From: Streptomyces sp. NRRL S-350 | Lineage (GTDB): Bacteria > Actinomycetota > Actinomycetes > Streptomycetales > Streptomycetaceae | Length of the DNA stretch: 64,000 nt | Assembly (NCBI RefSeq): GCF_000719705.1 | Contig: NZ_JOHO01000002.1 | Coordinates: forward strand, 310,001-374,000 | Reading direction: 5' to 3' | Shown here: positions 32,773 through 43,276 of the stretch, piece by piece | How positions within the stretch are numbered: the first letter of the stretch is position 1 | Layout: each line of letters begins with the position of its first letter | The notes under the pieces: model-generated | Databases searched by the model: none | The model's input: the letters and a program-made list of their open reading frames with translations, nothing else | Told to the model about the DNA's origin: nothing | Translations under genes and position numbers: made by a program

Positions 32773-34422
32773 GTGATCGGTGCATTTCGGTTCAAGGGCG
32801 AGCCGGCTCTGGAGGGTTGCCTGGCCGGCACGGTGGTCCTGGAGGTGAATGCCACGGGCACGGCCGTCCGGAAGATCCAGGCTTCTCTGATCTCGCTCGG
32901 CTTCGACATCCCGGACGGTGCCACCGGGTTCTTCGGAGCGCAGACGCAGGCGGCCGTGGAGAACTATCAGGCGGCGCGGTCCCTGGCGGTGGACGGCCAG
33001 ATCGGCCACGACACGATGACGGCGCTGGACAACGACTTCGTCAACGAGTTGCGGCCGTTCCCGCCTTGGCTCACCGCCTCGGTCGGGCTCGGTGCCCGGG
33101 CGGACGGCAACGCGGTCACGGTGTACGTCGGGGGTGACGAGGCGTTCCCCGACATCGCGGCGGCCTTCTCGCTGGTCGGCGCTGCCGGCGACTTCATCTA
33201 CATCGCCGGCTGGTTCCTCGACCTGGACTGCCCGCTCGACGTGCTGGCCGATGGTACCGGCGATCCCACGACGACCCCTCGGGTCCTGCTCCAGGCGGCC
33301 AGCGACAACGGTGCCGACGTTCGGGCGCTGCTGGCCAAGAACCCCGTCGGCGGCAGCGGGGGCCCGTTCGGCTTCTACAACAACGCCGCCACGGTGAAGT
33401 TCATCAACGGCCTCGCCAACGGAGCGGCCGTCGAGGACGACCGGGTCCTCGAGGCGGGGACGCACCACCAGAAGGTGATCGTCGTGCGCACGGCCCAGGG
33501 GCTCCTCACGTTCGCCGGCGGAATGGACCTGAACAAGGACCGCGTGTCGTGGGGCAACCCCCCTGCGCGGCCGCTCCACGACGTCCACTGCCGGTTCACC
33601 GGCCCCGTGGCCGACAACCTCTACCGCAACTTCGTTCGACGGTGGACGGATTCGCCGACGGCGAACGCCCTGGCCACGGTCAACTCGTCGGTGGGCGCTT
33701 CCGGGCCGGTGGGTGACATCCAGTGCCGCTCCGCCTGGACCTTCGGGAACGGCAAGGCCCACTCGGGGAACTTCGGCAGCAGTTCGGGATACACCTTCGC
33801 CACCACCGGGGAACGCTCCGTCAAGTCCCTGGTGCTGAACGCGATCGCCTCCGCCGTCCAGTTCATCTACCTGGAGGACCAGTACCTCGTCGACATGGAC
33901 ATCAGCGCCGCCCTGCTGGCGGCACTGCCGTCCATCACGTCCCTGATCATCGTGACCGAGGACACGAGCACGATCAACAACGAGACCCCCGGCATCGGCC
34001 AGTACTGGGCGAGGCGCAAGAAGTTCCTCGACCCCCTCCTGGCGGCGGGCCCGGGCAAGGTCATCGCCTGCACCCACGACCTCAACTACGTCCACTCCAA
34101 GACGTGGATCTTCGACGACGAGTTCGCCGTCATCGGATCGGCCAACGTGAACCGCCGCGGCATGACCCACGACAGCGAACAGGCGGTCGGCCTCTTCGAG
34201 CCCGCCTACGGGTTCCTGGTCAAGGACCTGAGGATCCGGCTCTGGGCCCTGCACCTCAACGTTCCCGCCAACACGCTCACGAACGCGTTCCCCGCCTCGC
34301 AGCTGTGGTTCGGCAGCCTCGGCGCCGCGAACGTGACGGAGCTCGATCCCAGCTCCGGAGCGGATCCGAACCCACCCAGTGATTCCGCCTGGAACGCCAT
34401 CCTCGATCCGGACGGCACCTGA
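32773..34422 (+). CDS. Phospholipase D with N-terminal peptidoglycan-binding domain
   Basis: This 549-residue protein starts at GTG 32773 (ATG 32728 is an alternative, adding 15 residues). Residues about 25-90 form a peptidoglycan-binding type 1 domain (AVRKIQASLISLGFDIPDGA, TQAAVENYQAARSLAVDGQI). The rest carries two HxK phospholipase D motifs, HHQKVIVVRTAQG (about 231) and HSKTWIFDDEFAVIGSANVNRRG (about 440), the second with the GSANVN continuation. PLD enzymes cleave or transfer phosphodiesters of lipids or nucleic acids. No signal peptide is visible, so export would need another route. It heads an apparent operon of five genes. Confidence 0.85.
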   Translation: MIGAFRFKGEPALEGCLAGTVVLEVNATGTAVRKIQASLISLGFDIPDGATGFFGAQTQAAVENYQAARSLAVDGQIGHDTMTALDNDFVNELRPFPPWLTASVGLGARADGNAVTVYVGGDEAFPDIAAAFSLVGAAGDFIYIAGWFLDLDCPLDVLADGTGDPTTTPRVLLQAASDNGADVRALLAKNPVGGSGGPFGFYNNAATVKFINGLANGAAVEDDRVLEAGTHHQKVIVVRTAQGLLTFAGGMDLNKDRVSWGNPPARPLHDVHCRFTGPVADNLYRNFVRRWTDSPTANALATVNSSVGASGPVGDIQCRSAWTFGNGKAHSGNFGSSSGYTFATTGERSVKSLVLNAIASAVQFIYLEDQYLVDMDISAALLAALPSITSLIIVTEDTSTINNETPGIGQYWARRKKFLDPLLAAGPGKVIACTHDLNYVHSKTWIFDDEFAVIGSANVNRRGMTHDSEQAVGLFEPAYGFLVKDLRIRLWALHLNVPANTLTNAFPASQLWFGSLGAANVTELDPSSGADPNPPSDSAWNAILDPDGT

Positions 34423-34464
34423 CACCACCCCGGCCCCGCCCAGGACGCAGAATCCGAGTCCGTC

Positions 34465-36669
34465 ATGGCCGATCAACTCATCCGGAACCTCGATGCGGTG
34501 GTCGCCCACGCCCAAGTCATGCCGCCGGGGCACCTGGCAAGCCTGGCGGACGCGGTCGCCGCCGGGTCGACGCAGGCCCGGAGCGAGCTGCTCGCGGCCC
34601 TGCCGGCGATCCGCCAGGCCGCGTTCGACGCGCTGCTCCAGGCCGTGCCGGACGTGCCCGTGCTGCGCGAGGCGCTGCAGCCCCTCCGCGGCGAACTCCC
34701 CTCCCCGAGCGGGGCGGTGCGGACGGCGGCCCTCGGCCCGGGGCTGATCGGTCTGACCGTCCCCGCTGCCGTCGTCAAGGCCCCCGGCTTGCCGGACCCG
34801 GACGTGATCTCGCTGGTGCCCTCCCTCTCCGGGAGCCTGGACCTGGACGTGCCGGGACTGTCCGGCGGCGGGGCGCTGTCGGTGTCCGCGGAGCGCCTGG
34901 CGGGCGCGCTCGGGGTGGCGCTGGGGCCGCTGGAGGTGCTCGGGGCGGCGCTCGTACGGGCGCCGCAGGGCGGAGCGGCCTCGCTGCTGGTCCTCCTGTC
35001 GGCCCGGTTCGCCCCGGCCGTCCAACTCGGCTTCGGCTTCGGCCTGAACGCGGTGGGCGGCATCGTCGGGGCCAACCGCCGGGTGGACACCGACCGGCTG
35101 CGCGGGCGGCTCGCGGACGGGAGCGCGGCGGCGGCGCTGTTCCCCGAGGACCCGGTGCGGGACGCCGGGGCGCTCTTCGACGCGCTGGAGGAGTTCTTCC
35201 CCGCGAGCCCGGGCACCCAGGTGCTCGGGCCGACATTCACGCTCGGCTGGCTGGACCTGGGCGGCACCCGTTCACTGGTCACGGCGGACGCGGCCCTGCT
35301 GCTCCAACTCCCGGACGCGAAGGTTGTGTTGGCCGGTCGGGCGGCGATCAACCTGCCCCCGGTGCTGGCCGTCCACCTGGACGTGCTCGGCGAACTGGAC
35401 GTCGCCAAGCACCTGGTGGCGGTCGACGCGGTGCTGGTGGACTCGCGCGCGCTGACCGTCTTCCAGGTCACCGGCTCGGGTGCGGCCCGGGTCTGCTGGG
35501 GCAGCCCGCCGTACGTCGTGGTGACGGCGGGCGGGTTCTACCCGGGCTTCGACCCGGCGCCGGCCGTCGTGCCGCGGCAGCAACGGCTGGGCCTGGCCCT
35601 GGACGTACCGTCGATCCCGTTCGTGTCGCTGAGGGCCGACGGCTACCTCGCGATCACCGCGAACAGCTTCCAGGTGGGCGGCAGTTTCGAGGTCGGCGCC
35701 GATCTCGCGGTGATCTCCGCCCACGGCTCGATCGCGGTGGACGCGATCGTCACCTTCGACCCGTTCCACCTGCACGTCGACTTCCAGGCCGGCTGGGAGG
35801 TGCGGGTCGCGTTCTTCTCCGGCGGCGTCTCCGCCGCCGGCTCGCTGGACGGGCCCGGGCCGTGGACGCTGCACGTCTCGGTGTCCAAGGAACTGCTGTT
35901 CCACGACATCAGCTGGTCCGGCACCTTCCGGATCGGCCCGGACGGACCGCCGCCCGCGCCCGCTGTCGAGGACGCGGCCGCGCTCCTCGACGCGGAGTTC
36001 CGGCGGCTCTCGAACCTGCACGCTGACGGTGCGGCCGACCCGAGCGCGGCGCCCGCCCCACCGGCCGGGCGACTGCCCGACGGCACGGCGGTGGTCTCCC
36101 CGCTCGGCCGGCTGCGCTGGACCCAGACCCTGGTGCCGCTGGGCCTGCCGGTCGTACGGGTCGGCGGCCGGCGCCTGGCCGGGCAGCAGAGCGTCGACGT
36201 CTCCGCGACGTCCGACGGCCTCACCCAGGGCGGGCCGGCCGACGACTGGTTCGCGCCCGGCACCTACCTCGACCTGACCGCCGCTGAGGCCTGCCACCTG
36301 CCGCCGTTCCAGCGGCTGCGGGCCGGATACTACCTCGACCTCCAGGACGACCGGGGAGCCGCACAGCTCAGGACGCTCCCCTTCACCGCGTTCTGGCGCC
36401 GTCCGATGGAGGCCTTGCAGAAGGCCCTGGGCCTCACCTCGGTGCACCCCCGCAGCCCCGGCTTCGACCGGCTGGTCGCCGCACCGGACTCGGCCCCGAT
36501 CGTGACCGACCGCTCGGCGCTGGTCTCGGTCAGCCAGGAGGCGTGGAGCACCGTCGCAGGCGGTGTCCGCACCGCGGCCTCCAGCGCCGCGCACGCCTTC
36601 CTCGTCGCCCGCCAGGACGGCATCGCCGTGGCCGCCGAGGACCGGCCGGTGGACGCGAAAGGCCTGTGA
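34465..36669 (+). CDS. Large beta-rich protein, DUF6603-like
   Basis: This 734-residue protein is full of regular beta stretches with glycine turns, for example YLAITANSFQVGGSFEVGAD, FDPFHLHVDFQAGWEVRV, and SGGVSAAGSLDGPGPWTLHV. These resemble the repeats of DUF6603 proteins. The first 100 residues are helical, and the C-terminal third (after about 500) is a different domain with LRWTQTLVPLGLPVVRVGGR. No signal, membrane segment or enzymatic motif is visible. It is 42 nt after the PLD gene and one base before the next start, so it belongs to the same transcript. Function unknown. Confidence 0.65.
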   Translation: MADQLIRNLDAVVAHAQVMPPGHLASLADAVAAGSTQARSELLAALPAIRQAAFDALLQAVPDVPVLREALQPLRGELPSPSGAVRTAALGPGLIGLTVPAAVVKAPGLPDPDVISLVPSLSGSLDLDVPGLSGGGALSVSAERLAGALGVALGPLEVLGAALVRAPQGGAASLLVLLSARFAPAVQLGFGFGLNAVGGIVGANRRVDTDRLRGRLADGSAAAALFPEDPVRDAGALFDALEEFFPASPGTQVLGPTFTLGWLDLGGTRSLVTADAALLLQLPDAKVVLAGRAAINLPPVLAVHLDVLGELDVAKHLVAVDAVLVDSRALTVFQVTGSGAARVCWGSPPYVVVTAGGFYPGFDPAPAVVPRQQRLGLALDVPSIPFVSLRADGYLAITANSFQVGGSFEVGADLAVISAHGSIAVDAIVTFDPFHLHVDFQAGWEVRVAFFSGGVSAAGSLDGPGPWTLHVSVSKELLFHDISWSGTFRIGPDGPPPAPAVEDAAALLDAEFRRLSNLHADGAADPSAAPAPPAGRLPDGTAVVSPLGRLRWTQTLVPLGLPVVRVGGRRLAGQQSVDVSATSDGLTQGGPADDWFAPGTYLDLTAAEACHLPPFQRLRAGYYLDLQDDRGAAQLRTLPFTAFWRRPMEALQKALGLTSVHPRSPGFDRLVAAPDSAPIVTDRSALVSVSQEAWSTVAGGVRTAASSAAHAFLVARQDGIAVAAEDRPVDAKGL

Positions 36670-36670
36670 G

Positions 36671-39232
36671 ATGACCACACCGCCGTACACCTTCCACGCC
36701 TGGCAGCGCCGGGGCGGCGCGACCCTCACCACCACCGGGGGCGGCCGGGCCAGGGGCGAGGTCAAGCTCAGCGCCACCGCTTCGGGCGGCCCTCCGACCA
36801 CCGGGTCCGTCCGGTTCGCGCTGTACGGCCCGGCGGACGTCCAGGGCCTGCTGCCCGGCGCGGTCACCGCTCGCTACCCCCGGCCGGGCGAGTCGCAGGC
36901 CGAGGTCGTGTACTGCCCGTACGCCGAGTTCGCCGAACCGGACCTGCCCTGGCGCTACAGCCCGGCCGGGGCCGGACCGGACGGGCAGATGCGGCCCTGG
37001 CTGGCCCTGCTGGCCGTGACCGCCGACGAGTTCGTCCCGCTCGGCGACGGCACCGTCGAACTCGGCGTGCCGCTCCAACAGGCTCACCCCCTGGCCGAGT
37101 CGGCCTGGAGCGCCCACCTCCAGCAGGCCCCGGGCTCGGACCGGCCGATCGGCCGGGTGCTCTGCCTGCGCCGCCTCGAACAGCACGGCACGTCCCTGGC
37201 CTGCCTGACCCCGGACACCACCTACCACGCCCTGCTGGTACCGGCGTTCGCCCCGGACGGCGCCGACCGCTGGGCCGGCACGGCGAGCGTACGGGTGCCC
37301 GTGTTCCACCACTGGGTGTTCCGGACGGTCGACAGCACGACCGACTTCCAGGCCGTCGCCGAGCAGTTGCACGCCGCCCCCGGTCACCGCCAGTTCGGCC
37401 GGATCACCGTCCGGATCGGCCCCGAACTCGCGGGCACCACCACCGGCGTCGAGGTCCGCGGCGCCCTCACCGGCATCGACGACCCGGACGGGCCCCGCCC
37501 CGACCAGGCCGCCGCGCGGCTGGCCGAGCTGCTGCGCTTCGACCCCGACGGCAGCTGCACCGGCAGCACCGACCCGAACTGCCGGGGCAGGGACCTCGTC
37601 GGCCGGCCCTACCTGCGCCCGCCCGTGTACGGCGAGGCCTGGCGCGGCCGCCCGCTGGACGGTGCGGCGCCCGGCGGCTGGACGCGGGAGCTCAACGAGG
37701 ACCCCCGCCACCGCGCCGTGGCCGGCCTCGGCCTGAGCGCCGCCGTCGCCCTCCAGGACGAGATCACGGCCGCCGCCGCCGATCGGGCCGGCGCCACCGC
37801 CGCCGCCAACCAGCGCGTCTCTGCCCTGGTGGCTGGCCTCGCCGCGGCCCGGTCGCTCTGGCAGATCCGAGGCCCGGTGAGCCAGGCCGACCAGCTCCGG
37901 ACGCTCGGCCTCTCCCTGGGCCGGATCGCCGCCACCGGGGACGACCCGACGCGCCAGGACCCGCTGCTCGACCTCGTCGCCGGCGGTGACCGGATCCTGC
38001 CCCGCGCACTGTTCACCAGCGCCGCCCGGCGCGTCCTGCGCCCCGGCGCGGCCCGCTACCGCCACTGCGCCACGGGCGCGCTCGACGGCACCGCGCTCTT
38101 CGCCGCGGCCGGTGCCGAACGCCCCGCCGTCCACCGCCCCGCCGAGGCCGCCGATGACCCGCACCTCACCACCGGCGTGGCCCACGCCGACCTGCTCGCC
38201 GAGGCGCTGGGCGGGGTCGGCGGCGAACCGGTGCGCACCAGCGACGACCTGATGACCGTACTCGCCCGCGCCGACCGCCCCCCTGGGGTGACCGGCGCCA
38301 CCGCACGGCTCGGCGGGAAGCAGCGCCCCCGGCCCCGGCCCACCGACCAGGCGGCGCTGGCCGCCACGCTCGTCCGGGCCTTCGACCCCACCACCGACCC
38401 GGTGGCCGTCCCCCGGGTGCTGAGCACCATCGACCCGCCCGACCCGCAGCCGCTCGCCCCGCGCGAGCCCTGCCTGCCGCTGGACGTCGCGGTCTGGAGC
38501 TGGCTGCGCGACACCGGCCGGGAGTGGCTGCTGCCCGGCGCCGAGACCCTCGAGGACGGCGACGTCGTCGGGCTGGCCGCCAACCCCGTCTTCGTCGACG
38601 CCTTCCTGACCGGCGCCAACACCCAGGCCCTCGGCGAACTGCGCTGGCACAACCTGCGCCTGCCGACCGGCTGCACCCCGCTGCGCCGGTTCTGGGACCG
38701 CTACGCCCCCTCCGGGACCGACCCGGCGGCGCTGCTCACGGACACCGACATCACCGGGATCGACGCCTGGACCGGCCCGCCCGGCAGCACCGACCCGGCC
38801 ACCGACCCGCGCCGCCTGCCGCTCGGCGACGACAGCCACGGCCCCGGCGGGACCGCCCGCCGCCGGCTGGTCATCGCCTTCCGCACCGACCTGTTCCGCC
38901 GCTACCCCGGCACCCTCGTCTACCTGGCCGCGCAGCACGACGACTGGAAGAAGGCGGACATCGAACCGGGCCTGCGCAAGGAGCCCGCGTTCGCCGCCCG
39001 GATCACCCCGGACCTCGTTCTGTACGCCTTCGACATCGACCCGGGCACCCTCGCCGACACGTACTTCGTGGTCGTCGAACAGGCCCCGCCCGGCTTCCGC
39101 TTCCGCAGCACGGCGATGACGCCCCTCGTCAACGGAACCCCCTCCGGGCCGTCCCAGACGATCGCCGCCCAGAGCCTGGACCCGCCCGTCCGGGTCCTGC
39201 TCAACGGCCGCGACCTGGCAGGGGGTGCGTGA
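36671..39232 (+). CDS. Large protein of unknown function in the phospholipase D operon (A)
   Basis: This 853-residue protein starts at ATG 36671, one base after the preceding stop. Recognisable elements are only descriptive: an N-terminal beta region (FHAWQRRGGATLTTTGGGRA), GRVLCLRRLEQHGT, a middle alpha region of Ala-rich helices (ITAAAADRAGATAAANQRVS), and a C-terminal beta region ending VVVEQAPPGFRFRSTAM. No signal peptide, membrane helix or catalytic signature was recognised. Its stop overlaps the next start (TGATG). Confidence 0.65.
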   Translation: MTTPPYTFHAWQRRGGATLTTTGGGRARGEVKLSATASGGPPTTGSVRFALYGPADVQGLLPGAVTARYPRPGESQAEVVYCPYAEFAEPDLPWRYSPAGAGPDGQMRPWLALLAVTADEFVPLGDGTVELGVPLQQAHPLAESAWSAHLQQAPGSDRPIGRVLCLRRLEQHGTSLACLTPDTTYHALLVPAFAPDGADRWAGTASVRVPVFHHWVFRTVDSTTDFQAVAEQLHAAPGHRQFGRITVRIGPELAGTTTGVEVRGALTGIDDPDGPRPDQAAARLAELLRFDPDGSCTGSTDPNCRGRDLVGRPYLRPPVYGEAWRGRPLDGAAPGGWTRELNEDPRHRAVAGLGLSAAVALQDEITAAAADRAGATAAANQRVSALVAGLAAARSLWQIRGPVSQADQLRTLGLSLGRIAATGDDPTRQDPLLDLVAGGDRILPRALFTSAARRVLRPGAARYRHCATGALDGTALFAAAGAERPAVHRPAEAADDPHLTTGVAHADLLAEALGGVGGEPVRTSDDLMTVLARADRPPGVTGATARLGGKQRPRPRPTDQAALAATLVRAFDPTTDPVAVPRVLSTIDPPDPQPLAPREPCLPLDVAVWSWLRDTGREWLLPGAETLEDGDVVGLAANPVFVDAFLTGANTQALGELRWHNLRLPTGCTPLRRFWDRYAPSGTDPAALLTDTDITGIDAWTGPPGSTDPATDPRRLPLGDDSHGPGGTARRRLVIAFRTDLFRRYPGTLVYLAAQHDDWKKADIEPGLRKEPAFAARITPDLVLYAFDIDPGTLADTYFVVVEQAPPGFRFRSTAMTPLVNGTPSGPSQTIAAQSLDPPVRVLLNGRDLAGGA

Positions 39233-42200
39233 TGCGGGCCCCGAGCGCCGTCCTGCTGCCCGCCGGGCTGGAGACCCGCTTCTACGGCCCCGGTGAACCG
39301 ATCCCCACCCGCCCCGGTGACCCGGCGACCACCCACCGGCTCCAGGTCCTGGTCATCCCCGACGTCTGCTGGTACGACCGGCACGCCCCGAACCCCACCC
39401 CGGACGAACTCGCCCTCCTCCTGCTCGCCGTCCAGGCCGCGGGCGGCCCGCTGCTCGGCACCCCCGGCGCACCCGCCACCCCCACCGCGGCAGCCGCCTT
39501 CGACCGGCTCGCCGGCCAGCTCGGCTCCGGCCGGGCCCGCTGGCTCGCCCAGACCTTCCCGCCCGTCCCCGGCCCGAACGGCCCCGAACTCCCCGGCGGC
39601 ATCACGCCCGTGCCCGGGCCGCGCCGTACCGAGCTCTTCGGGCTGCCCGAACTCATCACGCTGTACGCCGACACCGGGACGCCTCCGCCGGTCAGACTCG
39701 CCGACAGCACCGTCGGCACCCTCGACCTCGACCCGAAACCCGACGGCACCTGGCTGACCTGGCAGACCCTCGCAGCCGCCGGACTCACCTTCACCGTCGA
39801 CCTCGACGCCCACGGCATCGCCCCCGAGGCGATCCACTGCCTGTACGTCACCGGGCTCGGCGCCACCCCGGCCGCCGACCTCTTCGAACGCCACCTCGCC
39901 GCCGGCCGGTTGGGCCTGGCCGCCACCGGCACCCCGGTGCACACCGTGGCCGGAGCCCCGGCCGCCGACCTCGCCGCCGACCCCCGAATCTGGCGTGAGC
40001 TCGCCGAACACCCCCGCAGCGACCAGGACGCCGCCCTCTCCCTCGCCCTCACCGGCGACCCCAACCGCCTCGGCCGCCTCCCCGGCACCGACACCCCCGG
40101 CACCTGGCCGCACGACGACCTGCTCACCCTGCTGTTCCCGGCCCTGTTCGGACACGCCCTGCACCACCTCTGGGAGGTCGTCGGCCCGGACGGCCACGCG
40201 GCGGCCCACCTCGGCGAATGGGCCGAGCAGTGGCTCCGGCCACAGGGCCCCTGGCCACCGGTCCGGATCGGCACCCAGCCGTACGGCCTGTGGCCGGTCA
40301 CCACCCTGACGGGGTGGCAGAGCGCCCCGGAGCCCGTCCCCGTCGAGGCCGCCCTCGCGGCGCACCTGCCGGCCGTCCGCCAGGCCGTCGCCGATGCCGC
40401 CGCCTCCCCTGCCGGCCCGCCCGGCACCCCCGCCCCGCCGCCGACGGTCATCGGCGCCACCACCGCGCAGCTGTGGGACCTGCTGGCCCGTACACCCCTG
40501 TCCGCCGACCACGACCTGCGCCTCGTCTTCCTGCTCGACACCCTCGGACCCCCTGTCCTCTCTCCTGCCGAGTTCGACCGGGCCGTCCGCTGGTGGAAGC
40601 ACACCGCGAAGCAGGGCGTCGTCCCGCTGCTCGGCGCCCGCCCCGGCACCATGCCGGTCGGCAGCGGGGTCAGCATCCCGCTGGATCTCGGGCTGGTCCT
40701 GCCCGCACCGACCGGCTCGCCGCGGGCCGACCCCCGGATGCCCATCGGCACGGCCCGGGCCATGCTCGCCGAGGCCCCCGCCCGGTGGCTGGCCGAGATG
40801 CACCGCTACCTGGCCGGGGTGTTCACCCCCGGCCGACCGACGGCCACCGAACTGCGTCAACTCCTTGCCCCCGAACCGTCGATCGACTGGTGGCCCTCCT
40901 CGCTGCTGTTCCGGCTGCTCGTCGTCACCGGCCTCGAAGCCGTCACCGGCCGGACCACCGGCCCGACCACCCCCGAACCCGTCACCCGCCCCGGCGACGA
41001 CGCCCTCGGCGTGCGCGCCATGGCAGCCCTCGGCACGCCCGCTTCCGGCCCCGGACAGGACGCCTACGACCGGTTCGCCACGTCCCTCGACGGGCTGCGC
41101 CGCTGGTCGGAGAAGTTCAGCGGCCGGGAACCCGCCGAGCAGCGCGCCGAGATCGCCGCCCTGGAACGTTCCCTCGCCGCCCTGCTCGACACCGCCGGCC
41201 ACCGGATCGACCCCTGGACCACCGGCCTCGCCCACCACCGGCTCGCCGACACCCCCGCCGGCGCGCCCCGACCGCTCGGCCTCTACGCCTGGGTCGACCA
41301 GCCGTTCACCGGCAAACCCGGGCCGTACCCCGACATCGGCTTCCTGCTCGCGCCCTCCGACGTCCAGGCCCGCACCGCCGTCCTGCTGCGCGACCAGGCG
41401 CTGCGCCACCCCGGCCCCACCTGGCAGCTCGCCGTCGACTCCGCCAAGGTGCGCGCCGCCGCCCGGCTCGCCGAGGAGATCCGCATCGGGGCGCACCCCG
41501 GCGAGGCGGTCGGACGGCTCGTGGAGCAGGCCCTCGCCGCCCGCGACGTGATCGACCGGGTCCGCGCCGCCTACCCCCAGCGCACCGAACACGCCGGGCG
41601 GCGCACCTGCGACGGGCTGGCCGTGCTGCGGGCGGCGCTCGGGCGGAAGGGCACCCTTGCGCCCGGCTCCGGGGAGTCGGGGTCGCCCGGTGGTGAGCTG
41701 ACCGGCCCGCCGGTCAACCTGACCCAGGCCCAGCTGCGGGCCGTCCAGGAACTCGGAACCGTCGTCGACACCTACGCCGACCTGCTGGTCACCGAAGCCG
41801 TCCACGAGATCGTCCGGGGCCGCCCGGAGGCCGCCGGGCGCACCATGGACGCCGCCGCCGGGCTGGCCACCCCGCCCGATCTGGAGGTGCTGCGCACCCG
41901 CCGCCCCGGACGCACCGTCCACACCACCGTGCTCGCCGTCCTGCCCGACCGCGCGCCGCCCGGCGGCTCGCCCGTCGTCCTGGCCAGCCCGGCGCTCGCC
42001 GACTGGCTCGACGGCGCCGCGAGCTCCCCGGCCGGACCGCCGTGGACCTGGACCGCAGACACCGCCGCCGGCCCCGTCAAGGTCACCCTCCAGGACCTGG
42101 GGCTCACCCCGGCTGACACCCTCGCGTTCAGCCCCGCCGACCTCGACCGGCTGGCCGCCGAAGCCGCCGGCCCCGGCCCTGGGACCGGCCCCGGGACCGG

Positions 42201-43257
42201 CCCCGGGACCGGGACCGGTAAGCCCTCCGCCGTACACCCTCCGGACGGACCGGAGCTGGTCCGCCGCCTGGCCGCCACCCTCGCCGCCCGGCCGCCCGCC
42301 GCCTCCGACCTCGGGCAGGACGACCCCGCGCTCGACACCCACGTGGCCGCGACCCTGACCATCCGGCTCGACTCCCTCACCGCCCTCGCCCGCCGGCTCT
42401 CCCAGGACCTGGGGAACCGGACCCCCGACAGCCTGACCCGCGCCCGTGCCTTCGGCATCGCCCCCACCGCCGACGGCACGCCCGAGGACCGCCAGGACCG
42501 GGCCCGGCAGACCCTTGACAGCCGCCTCGCCGCGCTCGGAGCGGCCGGACCGGACCGGCCCGTCCCGCACCTGGCCGCCGACCTCGGCCGACTGGCCGTC
42601 GGCCACGACCGGCTGCCGATCCTCTCCGGCCTCGACCTTGCGAAGCTCGGTCCGATCGCACCGGACCCCGGGACGCTCGAACAGCAGTGGCTGGAGCTGA
42701 TCGCTGCCGTCCGCCCGGTGCTCGCCCGGATCGAGGCCCACCAGGCGCGCTGCGACCTCGACCAGGTGCCCCGGCTCGCGATCTCCGGCACCCACCCCGA
42801 AGACCCGTGGCTGCGGAAGCCGCTGGCCTCCCGCCCCGCCGGCGGCCCGGCGGGAGGCGACCCGCGCCTGCTGGTGGCCTTCGGCCCGCGCCCGCTGCCC
42901 GCCGCCGGCCAAGTGGCGGTCGGCGTGCTCGACACCTGGGCCGAGACCGTCCCCTCGTACGTGCCTGGGCAGATGGGTCAGTCCCCCGAAACTGCCGACG
43001 CCGCCTTCGCGTTCACCGCCCCGGCCGCCCGCCCGCCCCAGGCCGTCCTGCTCGCCGTGCCCCCCGTGCCCGACGGCACCCTCGACGCGGACCAACTGCC
43101 CGCGATCGTCGCCGAGGCCCGGCTGAGCGCCCACGCCCGAATGGCCCGCAGCGAGGACCTCGGCCTGCTGGACCTGCTGCTGCCCACCGGCCTGCTGCCC
43201 GCCTTCGAGGAGGGCGGCTTCCAGTACCGCCCTGACGCCGACCTCGGAGACTGGTGA
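39232..43257 (+). CDS. Very large protein of unknown function in the phospholipase D operon (B)
   Basis: This 1341-residue protein from ATG 39232 (overlapping the upstream TGA) is the largest in the window. It starts RAPSAVLLPAGLETRFYGPG and contains FPALFGHALHHLWEVVGPDG, VRIGTQPYGLWPVTTLTGWQ, long Ala/Leu-rich helical stretches, a GTGPGTGPGTG low-complexity linker near residue 985, and a C-terminal region with VAVGVLDTWAETVPSYVPG. No enzymatic motif, signal or membrane segment was recognised. The long frame with strong third-position GC is convincing coding. Confidence 0.65.
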   Translation: MRAPSAVLLPAGLETRFYGPGEPIPTRPGDPATTHRLQVLVIPDVCWYDRHAPNPTPDELALLLLAVQAAGGPLLGTPGAPATPTAAAAFDRLAGQLGSGRARWLAQTFPPVPGPNGPELPGGITPVPGPRRTELFGLPELITLYADTGTPPPVRLADSTVGTLDLDPKPDGTWLTWQTLAAAGLTFTVDLDAHGIAPEAIHCLYVTGLGATPAADLFERHLAAGRLGLAATGTPVHTVAGAPAADLAADPRIWRELAEHPRSDQDAALSLALTGDPNRLGRLPGTDTPGTWPHDDLLTLLFPALFGHALHHLWEVVGPDGHAAAHLGEWAEQWLRPQGPWPPVRIGTQPYGLWPVTTLTGWQSAPEPVPVEAALAAHLPAVRQAVADAAASPAGPPGTPAPPPTVIGATTAQLWDLLARTPLSADHDLRLVFLLDTLGPPVLSPAEFDRAVRWWKHTAKQGVVPLLGARPGTMPVGSGVSIPLDLGLVLPAPTGSPRADPRMPIGTARAMLAEAPARWLAEMHRYLAGVFTPGRPTATELRQLLAPEPSIDWWPSSLLFRLLVVTGLEAVTGRTTGPTTPEPVTRPGDDALGVRAMAALGTPASGPGQDAYDRFATSLDGLRRWSEKFSGREPAEQRAEIAALERSLAALLDTAGHRIDPWTTGLAHHRLADTPAGAPRPLGLYAWVDQPFTGKPGPYPDIGFLLAPSDVQARTAVLLRDQALRHPGPTWQLAVDSAKVRAAARLAEEIRIGAHPGEAVGRLVEQALAARDVIDRVRAAYPQRTEHAGRRTCDGLAVLRAALGRKGTLAPGSGESGSPGGELTGPPVNLTQAQLRAVQELGTVVDTYADLLVTEAVHEIVRGRPEAAGRTMDAAAGLATPPDLEVLRTRRPGRTVHTTVLAVLPDRAPPGGSPVVLASPALADWLDGAASSPAGPPWTWTADTAAGPVKVTLQDLGLTPADTLAFSPADLDRLAAEAAGPGPGTGPGTGPGTGTGKPSAVHPPDGPELVRRLAATLAARPPAASDLGQDDPALDTHVAATLTIRLDSLTALARRLSQDLGNRTPDSLTRARAFGIAPTADGTPEDRQDRARQTLDSRLAALGAAGPDRPVPHLAADLGRLAVGHDRLPILSGLDLAKLGPIAPDPGTLEQQWLELIAAVRPVLARIEAHQARCDLDQVPRLAISGTHPEDPWLRKPLASRPAGGPAGGDPRLLVAFGPRPLPAAGQVAVGVLDTWAETVPSYVPGQMGQSPETADAAFAFTAPAARPPQAVLLAVPPVPDGTLDADQLPAIVAEARLSAHARMARSEDLGLLDLLLPTGLLPAFEEGGFQYRPDADLGDW

Positions 43258-43276
43258 CGAACGGAGGAAACCGGCG

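Noticed and set aside
32080..35025. Minus-strand open frame of 981 codons opposite the phospholipase D operon
   Set aside because: It covers three genes with clear motifs on the plus strand; no start, ribosome site or domain supports it.
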